Origin: Actinomycetota bacterium
Lineage (GTDB): Bacteria; Actinomycetota; Acidimicrobiia; Acidimicrobiales; Ilumatobacteraceae
Direction: 5' to 3'
Length of the DNA: 64,000 nucleotides
Assembly (NCBI GenBank): GCA_026393535.1
Contig: JAPKZY010000037.1
Location: 1-64,000 of the forward strand
The notes beneath the pieces were generated by a model. The model was not told where the DNA came from. It was given only the letters and a program-made list of their open reading frames with translations, and made no database searches. Positions 46,362 to 55,548 of the stretch are shown piece after piece. Every line of letters begins with the position of its first letter. The stretch's first letter is position 1. Both the position numbers and the translations under genes were made by a program.

Positions 46362-46907
46362 TTAGTTGTTGACTGATCCGTCAGGCATTGTGGCGCCATT
46401 CAAGATTGTGCCCGACTGGTTTGTATTTGTCATATCTGAACCCATCAAATTGGCGCAAAATAGATCTGCGCCTGTGAGGTTTACACCTGTCAAGTTGGCG
46501 TTTTCCAAATGTGACATTGATAGATCTGTTCCTGTCAGGTTTGCATCTCGTAAATCAGCGTGTGAAAGCCACGCGCCAGACATGTTGGCGCCGCAAAGGT
46601 TTGCACCACACAGAATTGTATGTTGAAAATCGGATCGGTACAGCAGTGCGCCAAATAAATTGGCGTTAGTTAGATCTGCTCCGGAAAAGTCTGCAGTTGC
46701 AGACATCGCACGAAACAAAGTTGCGCCGGCCAAATTTGCACTCGAGAGATTTGCGCGAAACAAAGTTGCGTTGGTCAGATTTGCGCCGCTCAGATTTGCA
46801 CCAGAAAGATTTGCCTCTTTCAAGTACGCATCGGTCAAATCAGCATGAGAAAGGTCAGCCCCAGCCAGATCTGCCCTGGGTTCAATGGAATAACCTTTAA
46901 CCATCAC
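46362..46907 (-). CDS. Pentapeptide-repeat protein
   Basis: A 181-residue protein built almost wholly of A(D/N)LxX pentapeptides, for example DLAGADLSHADLTDAYLKEA and NLSGANLSGANLTNATLFRA, about 30 repeats forming a right-handed quadrilateral beta-helix. Some repeats carry Cys (ILCGANLCGANM). Members such as MfpA and Qnr mimic DNA and protect gyrase, others are of unknown role. A function here cannot be assigned. It stands alone, opposite to its neighbours. Confidence 0.9.
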   Translation of the reverse strand: MMVKGYSIEPRADLAGADLSHADLTDAYLKEANLSGANLSGANLTNATLFRANLSSANLAGATLFRAMSATADFSGADLTNANLFGALLYRSDFQHTILCGANLCGANMSGAWLSHADLRDANLTGTDLSMSHLENANLTGVNLTGADLFCANLMGSDMTNTNQSGTILNGATMPDGSVNN

Positions 46908-47012
46908 GTTGTAGAGGCTATCGGGGGACGTTATTTACAAAAATCTGTGAATTCCCACATTGCGGGGTCGTTCGCAATCTGGGACTCGCTCGGTAGAGTT
47001 CTATCGCTACTT

Positions 47013-47088
47013 GGCCCCATCGTCTAGTGGCCTAGGACACCACCCTCTCAAGGTGGCGGCACGGGTTCGAATCCCGTTGGGGCTGCCA
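47013..47088 (+). tRNA. tRNA-Glu (CUC anticodon) with encoded CCA
   Basis: Acceptor GGCCCCA pairs with TGGGGCT (first pair G-U); anticodon stem CCACC/GGTGG with loop CTCTCAA gives anticodon CTC; the T arm is CGGG-TTCGAAT-CCCG. Discriminator G at 47085 and CCA at 47086-47088. The upstream TAGAGT (46994-46999) may be the -10. Confidence 0.93.
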
Positions 47089-47110
47089 GGCAATGGGTTA
47101 GTTTTTATAG

Positions 47111-47899
47111 GTGCAAAAAACTAAAACCCTTCAGATCTTGTTGAATCGTTTTCGCTTGGCGGTGCTGGCAATGCCGGCCGTTGTAGCGGTACTGGTGCTT
47201 CGGTACTTCTTGCAGGAAGTGTTCGAGGTCGGCGAGGTAGCCACATTTGGTGAAATCGGTTCTGTGATTACTGGCGTGACCCTGATTCTTGGTTTCATGC
47301 TCGGTGGAGTCCTTTCTGACTACAAAGAATCAGAAAAATTGCCTGCATCTGTCGCTGTTGCCCTTTCCGGATTTCGTTCCACAGCACATTCTGGTTTATT
47401 GGCAAAAGATCTCGACGTATCACTGGTTAATGCGCGCATTTCAAAAGTGGCAAATGCGATTGCAGGGTGGTTTGTCGGAACGAATTCAGAAGAAGAGATG
47501 TGGAACTCACTGTCAGATTTTCCGGCGCTAATTGTTGATCTCGAAAAAGCAGGAATGGCGTCACATTATGTTGGGCGTTTGATGGTGCTCAATGGTGAGA
47601 TAAATACAACCTTGAACAGAGTTGCGGTGGTTCGCAACACGTCATTCGTTCAATCTGGTTATGTATTGATGTCGATTTTGGTGCTGGTGCTACAAGGGTC
47701 TCTGGCAATTGTGAGCTTTCCGTCATCAATCATGTCGTGGATTGCACCTTCAGTTCTTAGCCTTGCCTACGCCTACTTATGGCTACTAGTGCGCGATCTT
47801 GATAATCCATTTGGCCACGGTGAAAACGACGGCAAGGGCAGCGGGGCCGACGTTGATATCACGCCATTGTTGAACACTGTGCGAGCATTGAATTCGTGA
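47111..47899 (+). CDS. Bestrophin/DUF4239-like membrane protein of uncertain function
   Basis: A 262-residue protein with GTG start and about four membrane segments: two in the first 70 residues (AVLAMPAVVAVLVLRYFLQE and GEIGSVITGVTLILGFMLGG) and two near 180-225 (SGYVLMSILVLVLQGSLAIV, WIAPSVLSLAYAYLWLLVRD). Between them lies a soluble helical part. DNPFG after the last helix and the YKESEKLP loop resemble bestrophin- and DUF4239-type proteins, some of which are anion channels. The assignment is tentative. Confidence 0.6.
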   Translation: MQKTKTLQILLNRFRLAVLAMPAVVAVLVLRYFLQEVFEVGEVATFGEIGSVITGVTLILGFMLGGVLSDYKESEKLPASVAVALSGFRSTAHSGLLAKDLDVSLVNARISKVANAIAGWFVGTNSEEEMWNSLSDFPALIVDLEKAGMASHYVGRLMVLNGEINTTLNRVAVVRNTSFVQSGYVLMSILVLVLQGSLAIVSFPSSIMSWIAPSVLSLAYAYLWLLVRDLDNPFGHGENDGKGSGADVDITPLLNTVRALNS

Positions 47900-47945
47900 T
47901 GGCGCACACCGATAGTCGGCTATTGATTTTAGTTACGCTGAAGGA

Positions 47946-50414
47946 ATGAAAAGGTTTCAAGCAACGTGGTTGCTGTTTCCCGTAGTCGTGGCAAGCGCGG
48001 CGGTCTGGAGCGCGCCTGCCGATGCTGCAATGCGGGCTGCCCCCAAAGGCATGAACGGGGTGTTGCGCAAACTTGCGTCGAATGACGGGCGGTTTGAAGC
48101 TTCCGGAAATTCTGTGTGGGCAATCAACAATGGCTCCAGACTCACGCCTGTTGATGCTTCTGTAGTTGTAGACAGGGTCAGCGGATCAGTTCTTGAATTT
48201 CCTACTGCGTTAGGTGATGAAGTTTCAGCTTCCTCGATGTCAACTGCAGTCGAAGTGAGACAGCCCGTGAAGACGACTGGAGTCACAGCGTCTCGGACTG
48301 TGACGGTGATTCCGCTGCAGTGGCCTGGTGCAACATGGAAAACCTCAGATCGCACAATGGCGAATTCAATTGTTAGCAAATTGACGCCGTGGTGGCGTGC
48401 AATGTCAGCGAACCAAGAGGCGTTAAACATTCGGTTTGCAGCAGTTCTTGACGTGTCGTCAGTCAACGGCATCGGTCAGTGTGATTTCTATGCAATGTCA
48501 GACTTGGCTGTTGCATTTGCGAAGGAGAAAGGCCTGTATGACACCTCAAACCACCTGATGATGACATTCACAGGTGAAAACGAGGATTGTGGTTTCGGTG
48601 GACTCGGTGAAGTGGGTGGGAACCTGACCTGGACCTACACAGCTCCTGGTTATGAAGGAATTTGGGCTCACGAATTGGGTCACAACATGGGCTTACCGCA
48701 TGCGAATGCGTGTAATGCCGGAGTCACACTGACCTATCTGAAACCGTGCGAAGAAGTTGAGTATGGAGACGTCACAGGCACCATGGGCATGGGTGGGCCG
48801 TCTGGCTTTTATGCGCCAACGTTTCTTGCCAGCGTCGGTTGGTTGCCAGAAGCTAATCGTGCAGTGTGGGCGAGAACATCTGCAACGTATTCATTGAATC
48901 GTCCTGACCGTTCCGACCTCGGGGTGACAGCAATCAACATTCCCGGCTTAGATGGAACATTGGGTGACAATTCATACTGGGTGCAGTACAACCCGAACGC
49001 TCTCACGTATGTGACTGACCCCAATCGAGCAGAGCACGGTGGATTAGTAATTACGTTTGAACCTTCAAAGGAATTTGCAGAACATCGCATCAGTCTTGGT
49101 GGAGTTCTTGGTTCTCCTACTAGTACTAGTTATCTCTGTGACCTGACGCCGCCGACTACATTATTGACTGGAATTGATTACGCGACTGATCCGCGTTTGT
49201 TGCCGCTTCGATCATGGACCGACCCCCGTAATCGATTCAAAATCACCTTGGCATCAGTAGACGGAACGGCGGCTTCAGTACAGATTGAGCCGTTGATTAA
49301 TTCGGCTGTTACTGCACCTGCGACGGTTTCGGCAACACCAAACCCCTCGGGAGCAACGAGCCTCTTAGTTTCTTGGCAGATTGCAGCCGATGCATACGGT
49401 GTGAATGAGCCAACAACATGGAATGTTGACTTTGGTGAAGATGCCACGAAGAGTTGTATTGCGTTGGTATGGGAATTGTCATGCACCGTTTCAGACATCA
49501 GCAGAACTCAGACCTATACACCCGGAGTCTCTGGCACTAATGGTCTTTCACGTTCAACCAGGGTCACTTCAACTGCTGAACTGCTTGGAAACTCGCCGCC
49601 CGTATTCACTGCATCATTTACAAACACTTCAGATGAAATTGTGGCCAAGATTCATGTAGACAGCGGAGGTTCACCTCTTATCGGAAACCCAACTGTGGAA
49701 ATTGAGGGTAGTCAATCATGCACAATTGAGCCTGAAGGTGATTCAACGTGCACATTCTTTGGACTGCAACGCAAAACGGCACATACGTTGATTGCTAAGG
49801 GAACAAATGCAATCGGAACCCGCGAAACAAGATTTACCGCTCGAACGCTTGCGGGTACACCTGAAAATCCAACAATCTCAGGAAAATTTGTCGGCTCTGA
49901 ATTGGTTGCCACTGTTTTTGCTGATGCTGCGGACCAGAACAACGTTGATGTTTTCGAAATGTATTGCATTGCACAGAAGGGTGTAAAGAGCGTCTACGGA
50001 TTTGGCGAAGGAACATCGCCAAACTCTAAAACCTTTCGCCTACCGAAGATGAAGGGCAAAGCTAATTACTGTTATGGCCGCGTTATGTCGACCGGTACCG
50101 TAAAGATTTATTCAAGTGGGTACGAGCTCTTGCGAATTGCAGCTAACGGTAAAATCACCTCGGGCAAACTTGTTATCACGCCGACTATTTCGTCCAATGT
50201 CGCAGGCATTGTCAATGTGAAGTGGAAAGCAACAGATTCACTTGGAAAAGTTCAGTCTGTAACTGCTAAATCTTCTACGGGCTCTTGCAAAAAAACCACG
50301 GCAACTAGTTGTGTGATTAAGGGCCTAACAAGCGGTTCAGTTATAAGCATTGTGTTGTCAGGCCGTGGAACATCAGGGTCTGAAACTGTCCGATCGAACA
50401 TCGTAGTGAAATGA
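47946..50414 (+). CDS. Secreted zinc metalloprotease (metzincin, gametolysin/M11-like) with C-terminal Ig/FnIII-like domains
   Basis: An 822-residue protein with a signal peptide (MKRFQATWLLFPVVVASAAV ending near APADA). The catalytic domain (about 120-430) has WAHELGHNMGLPHANA, the HExxHxxGxxH zinc motif of metzincins, and a later MGMGGPSGFYAP Met-turn candidate. Residues about 445-820 hold several beta-rich modules of about 90 residues (TNGLSRSTRV, NAIGTRETRF and GRGTSGSETV) like fibronectin III. It probably cleaves extracellular protein or glycoprotein. TACGCT lies 6 bp before the ATG and GAAGGA directly before it. Its stop overlaps the lipoprotein gene by 4 bp. Confidence 0.85.
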   Translation: MKRFQATWLLFPVVVASAAVWSAPADAAMRAAPKGMNGVLRKLASNDGRFEASGNSVWAINNGSRLTPVDASVVVDRVSGSVLEFPTALGDEVSASSMSTAVEVRQPVKTTGVTASRTVTVIPLQWPGATWKTSDRTMANSIVSKLTPWWRAMSANQEALNIRFAAVLDVSSVNGIGQCDFYAMSDLAVAFAKEKGLYDTSNHLMMTFTGENEDCGFGGLGEVGGNLTWTYTAPGYEGIWAHELGHNMGLPHANACNAGVTLTYLKPCEEVEYGDVTGTMGMGGPSGFYAPTFLASVGWLPEANRAVWARTSATYSLNRPDRSDLGVTAINIPGLDGTLGDNSYWVQYNPNALTYVTDPNRAEHGGLVITFEPSKEFAEHRISLGGVLGSPTSTSYLCDLTPPTTLLTGIDYATDPRLLPLRSWTDPRNRFKITLASVDGTAASVQIEPLINSAVTAPATVSATPNPSGATSLLVSWQIAADAYGVNEPTTWNVDFGEDATKSCIALVWELSCTVSDISRTQTYTPGVSGTNGLSRSTRVTSTAELLGNSPPVFTASFTNTSDEIVAKIHVDSGGSPLIGNPTVEIEGSQSCTIEPEGDSTCTFFGLQRKTAHTLIAKGTNAIGTRETRFTARTLAGTPENPTISGKFVGSELVATVFADAADQNNVDVFEMYCIAQKGVKSVYGFGEGTSPNSKTFRLPKMKGKANYCYGRVMSTGTVKIYSSGYELLRIAANGKITSGKLVITPTISSNVAGIVNVKWKATDSLGKVQSVTAKSSTGSCKKTTATSCVIKGLTSGSVISIVLSGRGTSGSETVRSNIVVK

Positions 50415-51148
50415 GAAGTATGTCAAAAAAAGTATTCATGATGGCGGGGTTGTTGATTCTTTTAGCTGCGTGCTCGGGCAAGGGCAGCACGCCCACCACA
50501 ACTTCGTCAACCAGCACGACAACGTCGACAACTACAACGTCGACAACGACTACCTCCACAACAACGATTCCTGTAGCGCCAGAGATTTCAACTCCTGCTG
50601 AGACAATTCCAGTAATAAAGACAGAAGGACGCAAAACAGCTGGGCCATGTGTTGGTGTCAGTGATGCCGACTATTGCGTATGGGGAACTCGGCCAGTTGA
50701 TAAGACAATTACGAATAGTCGAAGCGTTGCATTCGACTCGTTGATCGAACAGGGTTTCACATCGATGTCGGATTCAATGGAAACTGTTGAAATGGAATTT
50801 GAGAGCCGAACAATTGGAAAGTTCATTGCGGCTACGGAAGCAACAGACCCCAATGCGATTTGCATGCAGGTTTCGATTGCTTCCAGCCAAGGACTTCCAC
50901 TGTCGACAATGTCGTACACAGACAAGGACGGAACTGGAGTTCGGCAACGTGTCACTATGCCTGTTGTGAACGCTCTTATTCCTGGCACCAAACATGCACT
51001 CAAGATTCAGAAAGGGCCAGCATGTCTCATACATGATCTTTCAGTGATGGTGGCAATGTCGTCTGAGTACAAGTATCCGTCAAAATATGGCACGCTGAAG
51101 ATTGATGGCCGTAAGTCAACTGGCTCTCTCTGGGCATTGATTGACTGA
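50411..51148 (+). CDS. Lipoprotein with Thr-rich linker, unknown function
   Basis: A 245-residue protein with an N-terminal signal and lipobox LLAAC, so lipid-anchored outside the cell membrane. Residues about 27-55 are a Thr/Ser-rich low-complexity linker likely to be glycosylated or extended. The soluble domain begins GRKTAGPCVGVSDADYCVWG and ends DGRKSTGSLWALID. Four cysteines could form two disulfides. No family recognised. It overlaps the metalloprotease gene by ATGA, so the two are probably made together; it might anchor, inhibit or assist the protease, which is inference. Confidence 0.75.
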   Translation: MRSMSKKVFMMAGLLILLAACSGKGSTPTTTSSTSTTTSTTTTSTTTTSTTTIPVAPEISTPAETIPVIKTEGRKTAGPCVGVSDADYCVWGTRPVDKTITNSRSVAFDSLIEQGFTSMSDSMETVEMEFESRTIGKFIAATEATDPNAICMQVSIASSQGLPLSTMSYTDKDGTGVRQRVTMPVVNALIPGTKHALKIQKGPACLIHDLSVMVAMSSEYKYPSKYGTLKIDGRKSTGSLWALID

Positions 51149-51181
51149 TCTTTAGATCTGTCGAGTGCCAGACTGGACTCC

Positions 51182-52006
51182 ATGTTCTCTGGTCTTTTAT
51201 CCATCCCGCAAGCGGTGCTTCTGGGAATTGTTGAAGGAATCACAGAATTCCTGCCTGTGTCATCTACTGGACATCTTCTTGTAGTGGGTGAGCTCATCGG
51301 ATTCGGATCTGGATCATCAAGCTCTGCTGCAGACACCTATTCCATCGCGATTCAATTCGGAGCAATTCTTGCTGTATTGCTTTTGTATCGCCACCGTGTG
51401 TGGTCCGCCCTGCGAGGTCTTGTCGGGGCTGATGCAGACGGTCGAGCTTTTCTGATTCGTTTGATCGTTGCTTTCTTGCCCGCAGCATTCATTGGTGTAG
51501 TCGCTGGCGATGCAATGAAGACTGCACTATTCGGCCCAGTGCCAGTAACCATCGCATGGATAGTTGGAGGAGTGGTCCTTCTCAGATGGAAACCAACAGT
51601 CGGATCGGTGGCACTTCACGAAATGCCAATACGTTCTGCATTCATCATCGGATGCGCGCAAAGTCTCGCATTGTGGCCAGGAGTCAGCCGAAGTCTGGTC
51701 ACACTTATTGCTGCTCTTGCAGTGGGCTTATCGATGTCGGCCGCAATCGAGTTCAGCTTCTTGCTTGGTCTCGTCACTTTGTCATCTGCAACGGCACTCG
51801 ACGTAACAAAACACGGAAGTGAGTTGGTTGATCAATTCGGATTACTTGCCCCGGCAATTGGTCTCGTCTGTGCGTTCATTACTGCTGTGATTGCAGTGAA
51901 GTGGATGGTGGGGTACTTAGAGTCGCATTCTCTTCGGGTATTCGGTTGGTACCGCCTTGCAATAGGTGCGGTTTCTATCATCCTTCTTGCCACAAATGTC
52001 TTGTAG
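51182..52006 (+). CDS. uppP: Undecaprenyl-diphosphate phosphatase
   Basis: A 274-residue polytopic membrane protein with both BacA/UppP signatures: the Glu-rich GIVEGITEFLPVSSTGHLLV near the N-terminus and the phosphate-binding WPGVSRSLVTLIAALAVG, in the second inverted repeat. It dephosphorylates undecaprenyl pyrophosphate so the carrier can be reused for peptidoglycan and arabinogalactan-type polymers, and gives bacitracin resistance when overproduced. It follows the lipoprotein gene by 33 bp and precedes melA by 28 bp. Confidence 0.94.
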   Translation: MFSGLLSIPQAVLLGIVEGITEFLPVSSTGHLLVVGELIGFGSGSSSSAADTYSIAIQFGAILAVLLLYRHRVWSALRGLVGADADGRAFLIRLIVAFLPAAFIGVVAGDAMKTALFGPVPVTIAWIVGGVVLLRWKPTVGSVALHEMPIRSAFIIGCAQSLALWPGVSRSLVTLIAALAVGLSMSAAIEFSFLLGLVTLSSATALDVTKHGSELVDQFGLLAPAIGLVCAFITAVIAVKWMVGYLESHSLRVFGWYRLAIGAVSIILLATNVL

Positions 52007-52034
52007 GTAACAGCGGGGCGCCTACCATGGGCAA

Positions 52035-53393
52035 ATGGCACGCATCGTATTCATAGGCGCTGGAAGCACAGTATTTGCGCGAAATCTCATGGGCGACATT
52101 CTCAGTTTTCCTGAACTGTCTTCAAGCACGATTGTTTTGCACGACATCAATGAAGAGCGACTTCGTACATCAGAGATTGTTGGGCACAAGATTGTTGAAA
52201 CACTTGGTGTGCAAGCAACAATTGAAGCAACTACTGATCGACGCGCAGCTTTGGCTGGCGCGAATTATGTCATCACGATGTTTCAAGTTGGCGGATACAA
52301 GCCCTCGACTGTGATCGATTTTGAAATTCCAAAGAAGTTCGGATTGGAACAGACAATCGCGGACACATTGGGAGTCGGTGGAATTATGCGTGGTCTTCGC
52401 ACTATTCCAGTAATCCTCGATATTTGTCGTGATATGGAAGAACTGTGTCCTGATGCGCTCTTACTGAATTACGTGAATCCGATGAGCATGTTATGTTGGG
52501 CAATTTCTCGCTCATCGACAATCAAAACAATTGGCCTGTGCCACAGCGTGCAACACACTGCACATCAGTTGGCCGAAGATTTGGGTATCGATGCAGACAC
52601 GGTTGAGTATCGGTGTGCCGGAATCAATCACATGGCCTTTTATCTGAATTTTCAGCAACGCCAAGGAAATGACCTGGTTGATCTGTATCCACGCATCGCA
52701 GAGCGTGCAAACATTTTTCCGATGCCAACTCGTGGCGACGTGGAGCGCAGCGATGGTGGAATTGACGGGCTATCAGATGCTGTGCGGTACGAAATGTTCA
52801 AGCGTCTTGGTTACTTCGTAACTGAATCTAGTGAACACTTCAGTGAGTATGTCCCGTGGTTCATTAAGAGTGGTCGTTCTGATTTGTTAGACAAGTTCGG
52901 TATTCCACTTGATGAGTACCCACGCCGGTGTGAGCGCCAGATTGAGGGTTGGGAGACGTTGAGGACCCGGCTAGAGAATCCGGATGCACGCGTGCGTGTG
53001 GTGCAAAGTATGGAATACGGCAGCGGAATTATTCACAGCATGGAAACTGGTCAATCTCGAGTCGTGTACGGCAATGTGCCGAACAGGGGAATCATCAGCA
53101 ATCTTCCGGACGATTGTTGTGTTGAAGTTCCATGCGTAGTTGACTCTTCCGGCATTACGCCTACGCATATTGGGGCATTGCCTCCACATCTTGCAGCATT
53201 GATGCAAACCAATATCAATGTTCAGTCACTGACGGTGGAAGCAGCGCTAACTGGAAAGCGGGAGCATGTGTATCACGCAGCGATGTTTGACCCGCACACT
53301 GCGGCAGAACTTGACTTAGATCAGATCTGGGCCCTCGTTGATGAATTACTCACTGCGCATCGGGGAATGATCCCTGAAGCCCTGTTTTCGTAA
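52035..53393 (+). CDS. melA: Family 4 glycosidase, alpha-galactosidase (MelA-type)
   Basis: A 452-residue NAD+-dependent glycosidase closely like E. coli MelA. IVFIGAGSTVFARNLMGDIL is the NAD site, FQVGGYKPSTVIDFEIPKKF and LEQTIADTLGVGGIMRGLRT follow, and the metal ligands lie in GLCHSVQHTA (Cys) and CAGINHMAFY (His). FVTESSEHFSEYVPWFIKSG matches MelA of enterobacteria nearly residue by residue. It uses Mn2+ and NAD+ to cleave alpha-galactosides such as melibiose or galactosylglycerol. TACCAT lies 6 bp before the ATG, so it is probably leaderless. No sugar transporter is adjacent. Confidence 0.91.
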   Translation: MARIVFIGAGSTVFARNLMGDILSFPELSSSTIVLHDINEERLRTSEIVGHKIVETLGVQATIEATTDRRAALAGANYVITMFQVGGYKPSTVIDFEIPKKFGLEQTIADTLGVGGIMRGLRTIPVILDICRDMEELCPDALLLNYVNPMSMLCWAISRSSTIKTIGLCHSVQHTAHQLAEDLGIDADTVEYRCAGINHMAFYLNFQQRQGNDLVDLYPRIAERANIFPMPTRGDVERSDGGIDGLSDAVRYEMFKRLGYFVTESSEHFSEYVPWFIKSGRSDLLDKFGIPLDEYPRRCERQIEGWETLRTRLENPDARVRVVQSMEYGSGIIHSMETGQSRVVYGNVPNRGIISNLPDDCCVEVPCVVDSSGITPTHIGALPPHLAALMQTNINVQSLTVEAALTGKREHVYHAAMFDPHTAAELDLDQIWALVDELLTAHRGMIPEALFS

Positions 53394-53397
53394 TTGT

Positions 53398-54327
53398 TTA
53401 TACGAAGGGCATTACTTCTTCGGCGACAAGATCTAAGTGCTCAAGGTCGCTGAGGTCAAGAAACTGCACATACATACGTTGCGCACCTGCAGCGCTCCAT
53501 TGTGTCAGTCGTTCAATGGCTTCAGCTGGTGTGCCACATAATCCGTTGAGACGAAGTTCTTCTACCTCGCGTCCAATTGCAGCTGCGCGGCGAGCAATGT
53601 CTGCATCATTCTTTCCGACGCACACAACCAAGGCTGACGAATACTGCAAGCTCAGCGGGTCACGTCCGATGGAAGTACAAGCTGCTCGTACTCGTTCACA
53701 CTGTTCGGAGAATCGTTCAATACTTGAGAAAGGAATGTTGAACTCTGCTGCATAACGCGCGGCCAACATAGGCGTGCGCTTTGGTCCACCTCCACCAACG
53801 ATGATTGGAGGGGGAGACTGCACAGGCTTTGGCAGTGCAGGTGAATTTTTAATTGTGTAGTGCTTGCCTGAGTAGTTGAACTGTTCGCCATTAGGTGTGT
53901 TCCATAGGCCGGTAATCACTGCAAGCTGCTCGGTCAAAATGTCGAATCGTTCACCCAGTGGTTCAAAGGGAATGCCATATGACGAATGCTCGATGCCGTA
54001 CCAGCCTGCGCCAAGACCAAGTTCGACTCGACCATTCGACATGTCGTCAACGTTGGCAACACTGATTGCAAGTACGCCGGGATTACGAAATGTTGCGGAG
54101 TTCACCAGCGTGCCGAGACGAATGGTGGATGTCTCGCGTGCGATACCGGCAAGTGTGATCCACGCATCAGAAGGGCCTGGCAGGCCCGAGAAATGATCGC
54201 CCATCACTTGGTAGTGGTCACTGCGAAAGAATGCGTCGAAGCCGAGGCGTTCAGTACGTTGTGCGACTGCGAGAAGTTGGGCGTAACTAGCGCCCTGTTG
54301 TGGTTCGGTAAAGATGCGTAGTTTCAC
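53398..54327 (-). CDS. LLM-class F420-dependent oxidoreductase
   Basis: A 309-residue luciferase-like TIM-barrel enzyme. It starts MKLRIFTEPQQGASYAQLLA, has FDAFFRSDHYQVMGDHFSG, RLGTLVNSATFRNPGVLAIS, RVELGLGAGWYGIEHSSYGI and PPPIIVGGGGPKRTPMLAAR, the F420 type of the family seen in actinobacteria. It probably oxidises or reduces a small molecule with coenzyme F420; FMN is an alternative. It lies convergent with melA and is preceded by an SGNH hydrolase on the same strand. Confidence 0.88.
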   Translation of the reverse strand: MKLRIFTEPQQGASYAQLLAVAQRTERLGFDAFFRSDHYQVMGDHFSGLPGPSDAWITLAGIARETSTIRLGTLVNSATFRNPGVLAISVANVDDMSNGRVELGLGAGWYGIEHSSYGIPFEPLGERFDILTEQLAVITGLWNTPNGEQFNYSGKHYTIKNSPALPKPVQSPPPIIVGGGGPKRTPMLAARYAAEFNIPFSSIERFSEQCERVRAACTSIGRDPLSLQYSSALVVCVGKNDADIARRAAAIGREVEELRLNGLCGTPAEAIERLTQWSAAGAQRMYVQFLDLSDLEHLDLVAEEVMPFV

Positions 54328-54339
54328 GCACTTAATCTA

Positions 54340-55044
54340 TTACCCAATAACTGTGGTGGTTGTAGTTGGATCTGTGGTTGATGTGGTTGTTGTCGTGGAA
54401 GTAGTGCTGGAAGCGCCCCGACCGTAATGGGCATCGAGAGCCTTCTTAATGTGTCGGGCTAACTGCAATCCGCCGAACCGGTTCATATGCACTGAATCAC
54501 CAGAAAACCAGTGTTTGTTATTGCGGGAAATCTTGTCCCAGTCGAGCAGTTCCATTTTGTTCTTGTTTTGCTTAGTGCGAAGCACTGCATTGAAGGAACG
54601 ACTTTTTATTTTCACATTTGCGTTTTCTTGGTATGTGAGCCAGATAAGCGAAGCACCTTGTTTTTTAACTTCTCTGTTGATTGCATCGATAGCTTTTGCT
54701 AAATAGGTAGGGCCCGTATCGTTGTAGCCCGTTGCAACGATATAGACATCAATATTGTCGTGGCGGTGATTGACAATTCTTTGTAATGAACTGAGGTCTG
54801 ACGATTGACTACACCCCTTATCAATGAGTTGTTGACAGCCCCATGTCTCAAGAACTGCGTTGTATTGGCTACTCCATAGAGGTTTCATTGATTCAGGAGC
54901 CCACCGAAGGACATTGGCGACTGAATCACCGACAATGACAACATTGCTGGTCTTGCGGGTTGCATGTGCCGCGGTCGGTAAACACATTGCGACGATAAGC
55001 GAGAGAACTATTGCACCAATTCGAAGTCGCGCGAAAGTTGGCAT
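54340..55044 (-). CDS. Secreted SGNH hydrolase with Thr-rich tail
   Basis: The start at 55044 gives MPTFARLRIGAIVLSLIVAM, a signal peptide; an in-frame ATG near 55410 would run through the preceding gene and is rejected. The 234-residue product has an SGNH core: VVIVGDSVANVLRW (Ser), the VATGYNDTGPTYL Asn block and SGDSVHMNRFG (Asp-x-x-His). The last 25 residues are a Thr/Ser-rich tail, as in the lipoprotein at 50.4 kb. It is probably an extracellular esterase or acetylxylan-type deacylase; target unknown. Confidence 0.82.
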   Translation of the reverse strand: MPTFARLRIGAIVLSLIVAMCLPTAAHATRKTSNVVIVGDSVANVLRWAPESMKPLWSSQYNAVLETWGCQQLIDKGCSQSSDLSSLQRIVNHRHDNIDVYIVATGYNDTGPTYLAKAIDAINREVKKQGASLIWLTYQENANVKIKSRSFNAVLRTKQNKNKMELLDWDKISRNNKHWFSGDSVHMNRFGGLQLARHIKKALDAHYGRGASSTTSTTTTTSTTDPTTTTTVIG

Positions 55045-55054
55045 AGCTGTAACT

Positions 55055-55489
55055 CTATGCGGTGATGGCAGACCAGTTGTGATGAAGGTTTTGAAGTTGC
55101 TCGGGAAGCCGTATGACGTGACGTTGTGAGATAGGTGGCAAGACGGTTCGCACTGCAATTGCATTATTGAGCGCAGAGGGAACTTGGTGGCTGACTCCAA
55201 ACATGATGCAACGTTGCATGGCCCGAGTAAATGGATTATGGCGTCCTTCTGTGCACGCCACCCCAATGCATCGCGCCAATTCGTACATATCGGTGGCGTA
55301 ACCCTGAGGTTCATGTTCAAGACCAGTCGCGAGACGACGCAATAGCCAGGTGGCTGTTGGTCCGAGTACCGGCAGCCAGAACATTTCGACGTACGGATCA
55401 CCAATGGCATAACCGGTCGCCTCGATTATGGGGTCGTGCCATGGGCGAACCTCGAGCTGGCCGTTCGTCTGCAAAGTGGATGGTTTCAT
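55055..55489 (-). CDS. Conserved-type actinobacterial protein of unknown function
   Basis: A 144-residue helical protein with GDPYVEMFWLPVLGPTATWL and LRRLATGLEHEPQGYATDMY, which I recall as a conserved core in small actinobacterial proteins of unknown role, often with a winged-helix-like C-terminus. Here the latter half includes GRHNPFTRAMQRCIMFGVSH. It lies 10 bp upstream of the SGNH gene on the same strand and 60 bp from the divergent sirtuin. A DNA-binding role is only a guess. Confidence 0.7.
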   Translation of the reverse strand: MKPSTLQTNGQLEVRPWHDPIIEATGYAIGDPYVEMFWLPVLGPTATWLLRRLATGLEHEPQGYATDMYELARCIGVACTEGRHNPFTRAMQRCIMFGVSHQVPSALNNAIAVRTVLPPISQRHVIRLPEQLQNLHHNWSAITA

Positions 55490-55548
55490 GATTCCTCAAA
55501 TTTGTGTTGGTACTTCTCTATGTGTGCGCATCAGGCAGAATAAGGACA

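Noticed and set aside
50341-50634. A minus-strand ORF with Val-rich repeats
   Set aside because: It is the reverse complement of the Thr-codon linker of the lipoprotein gene.
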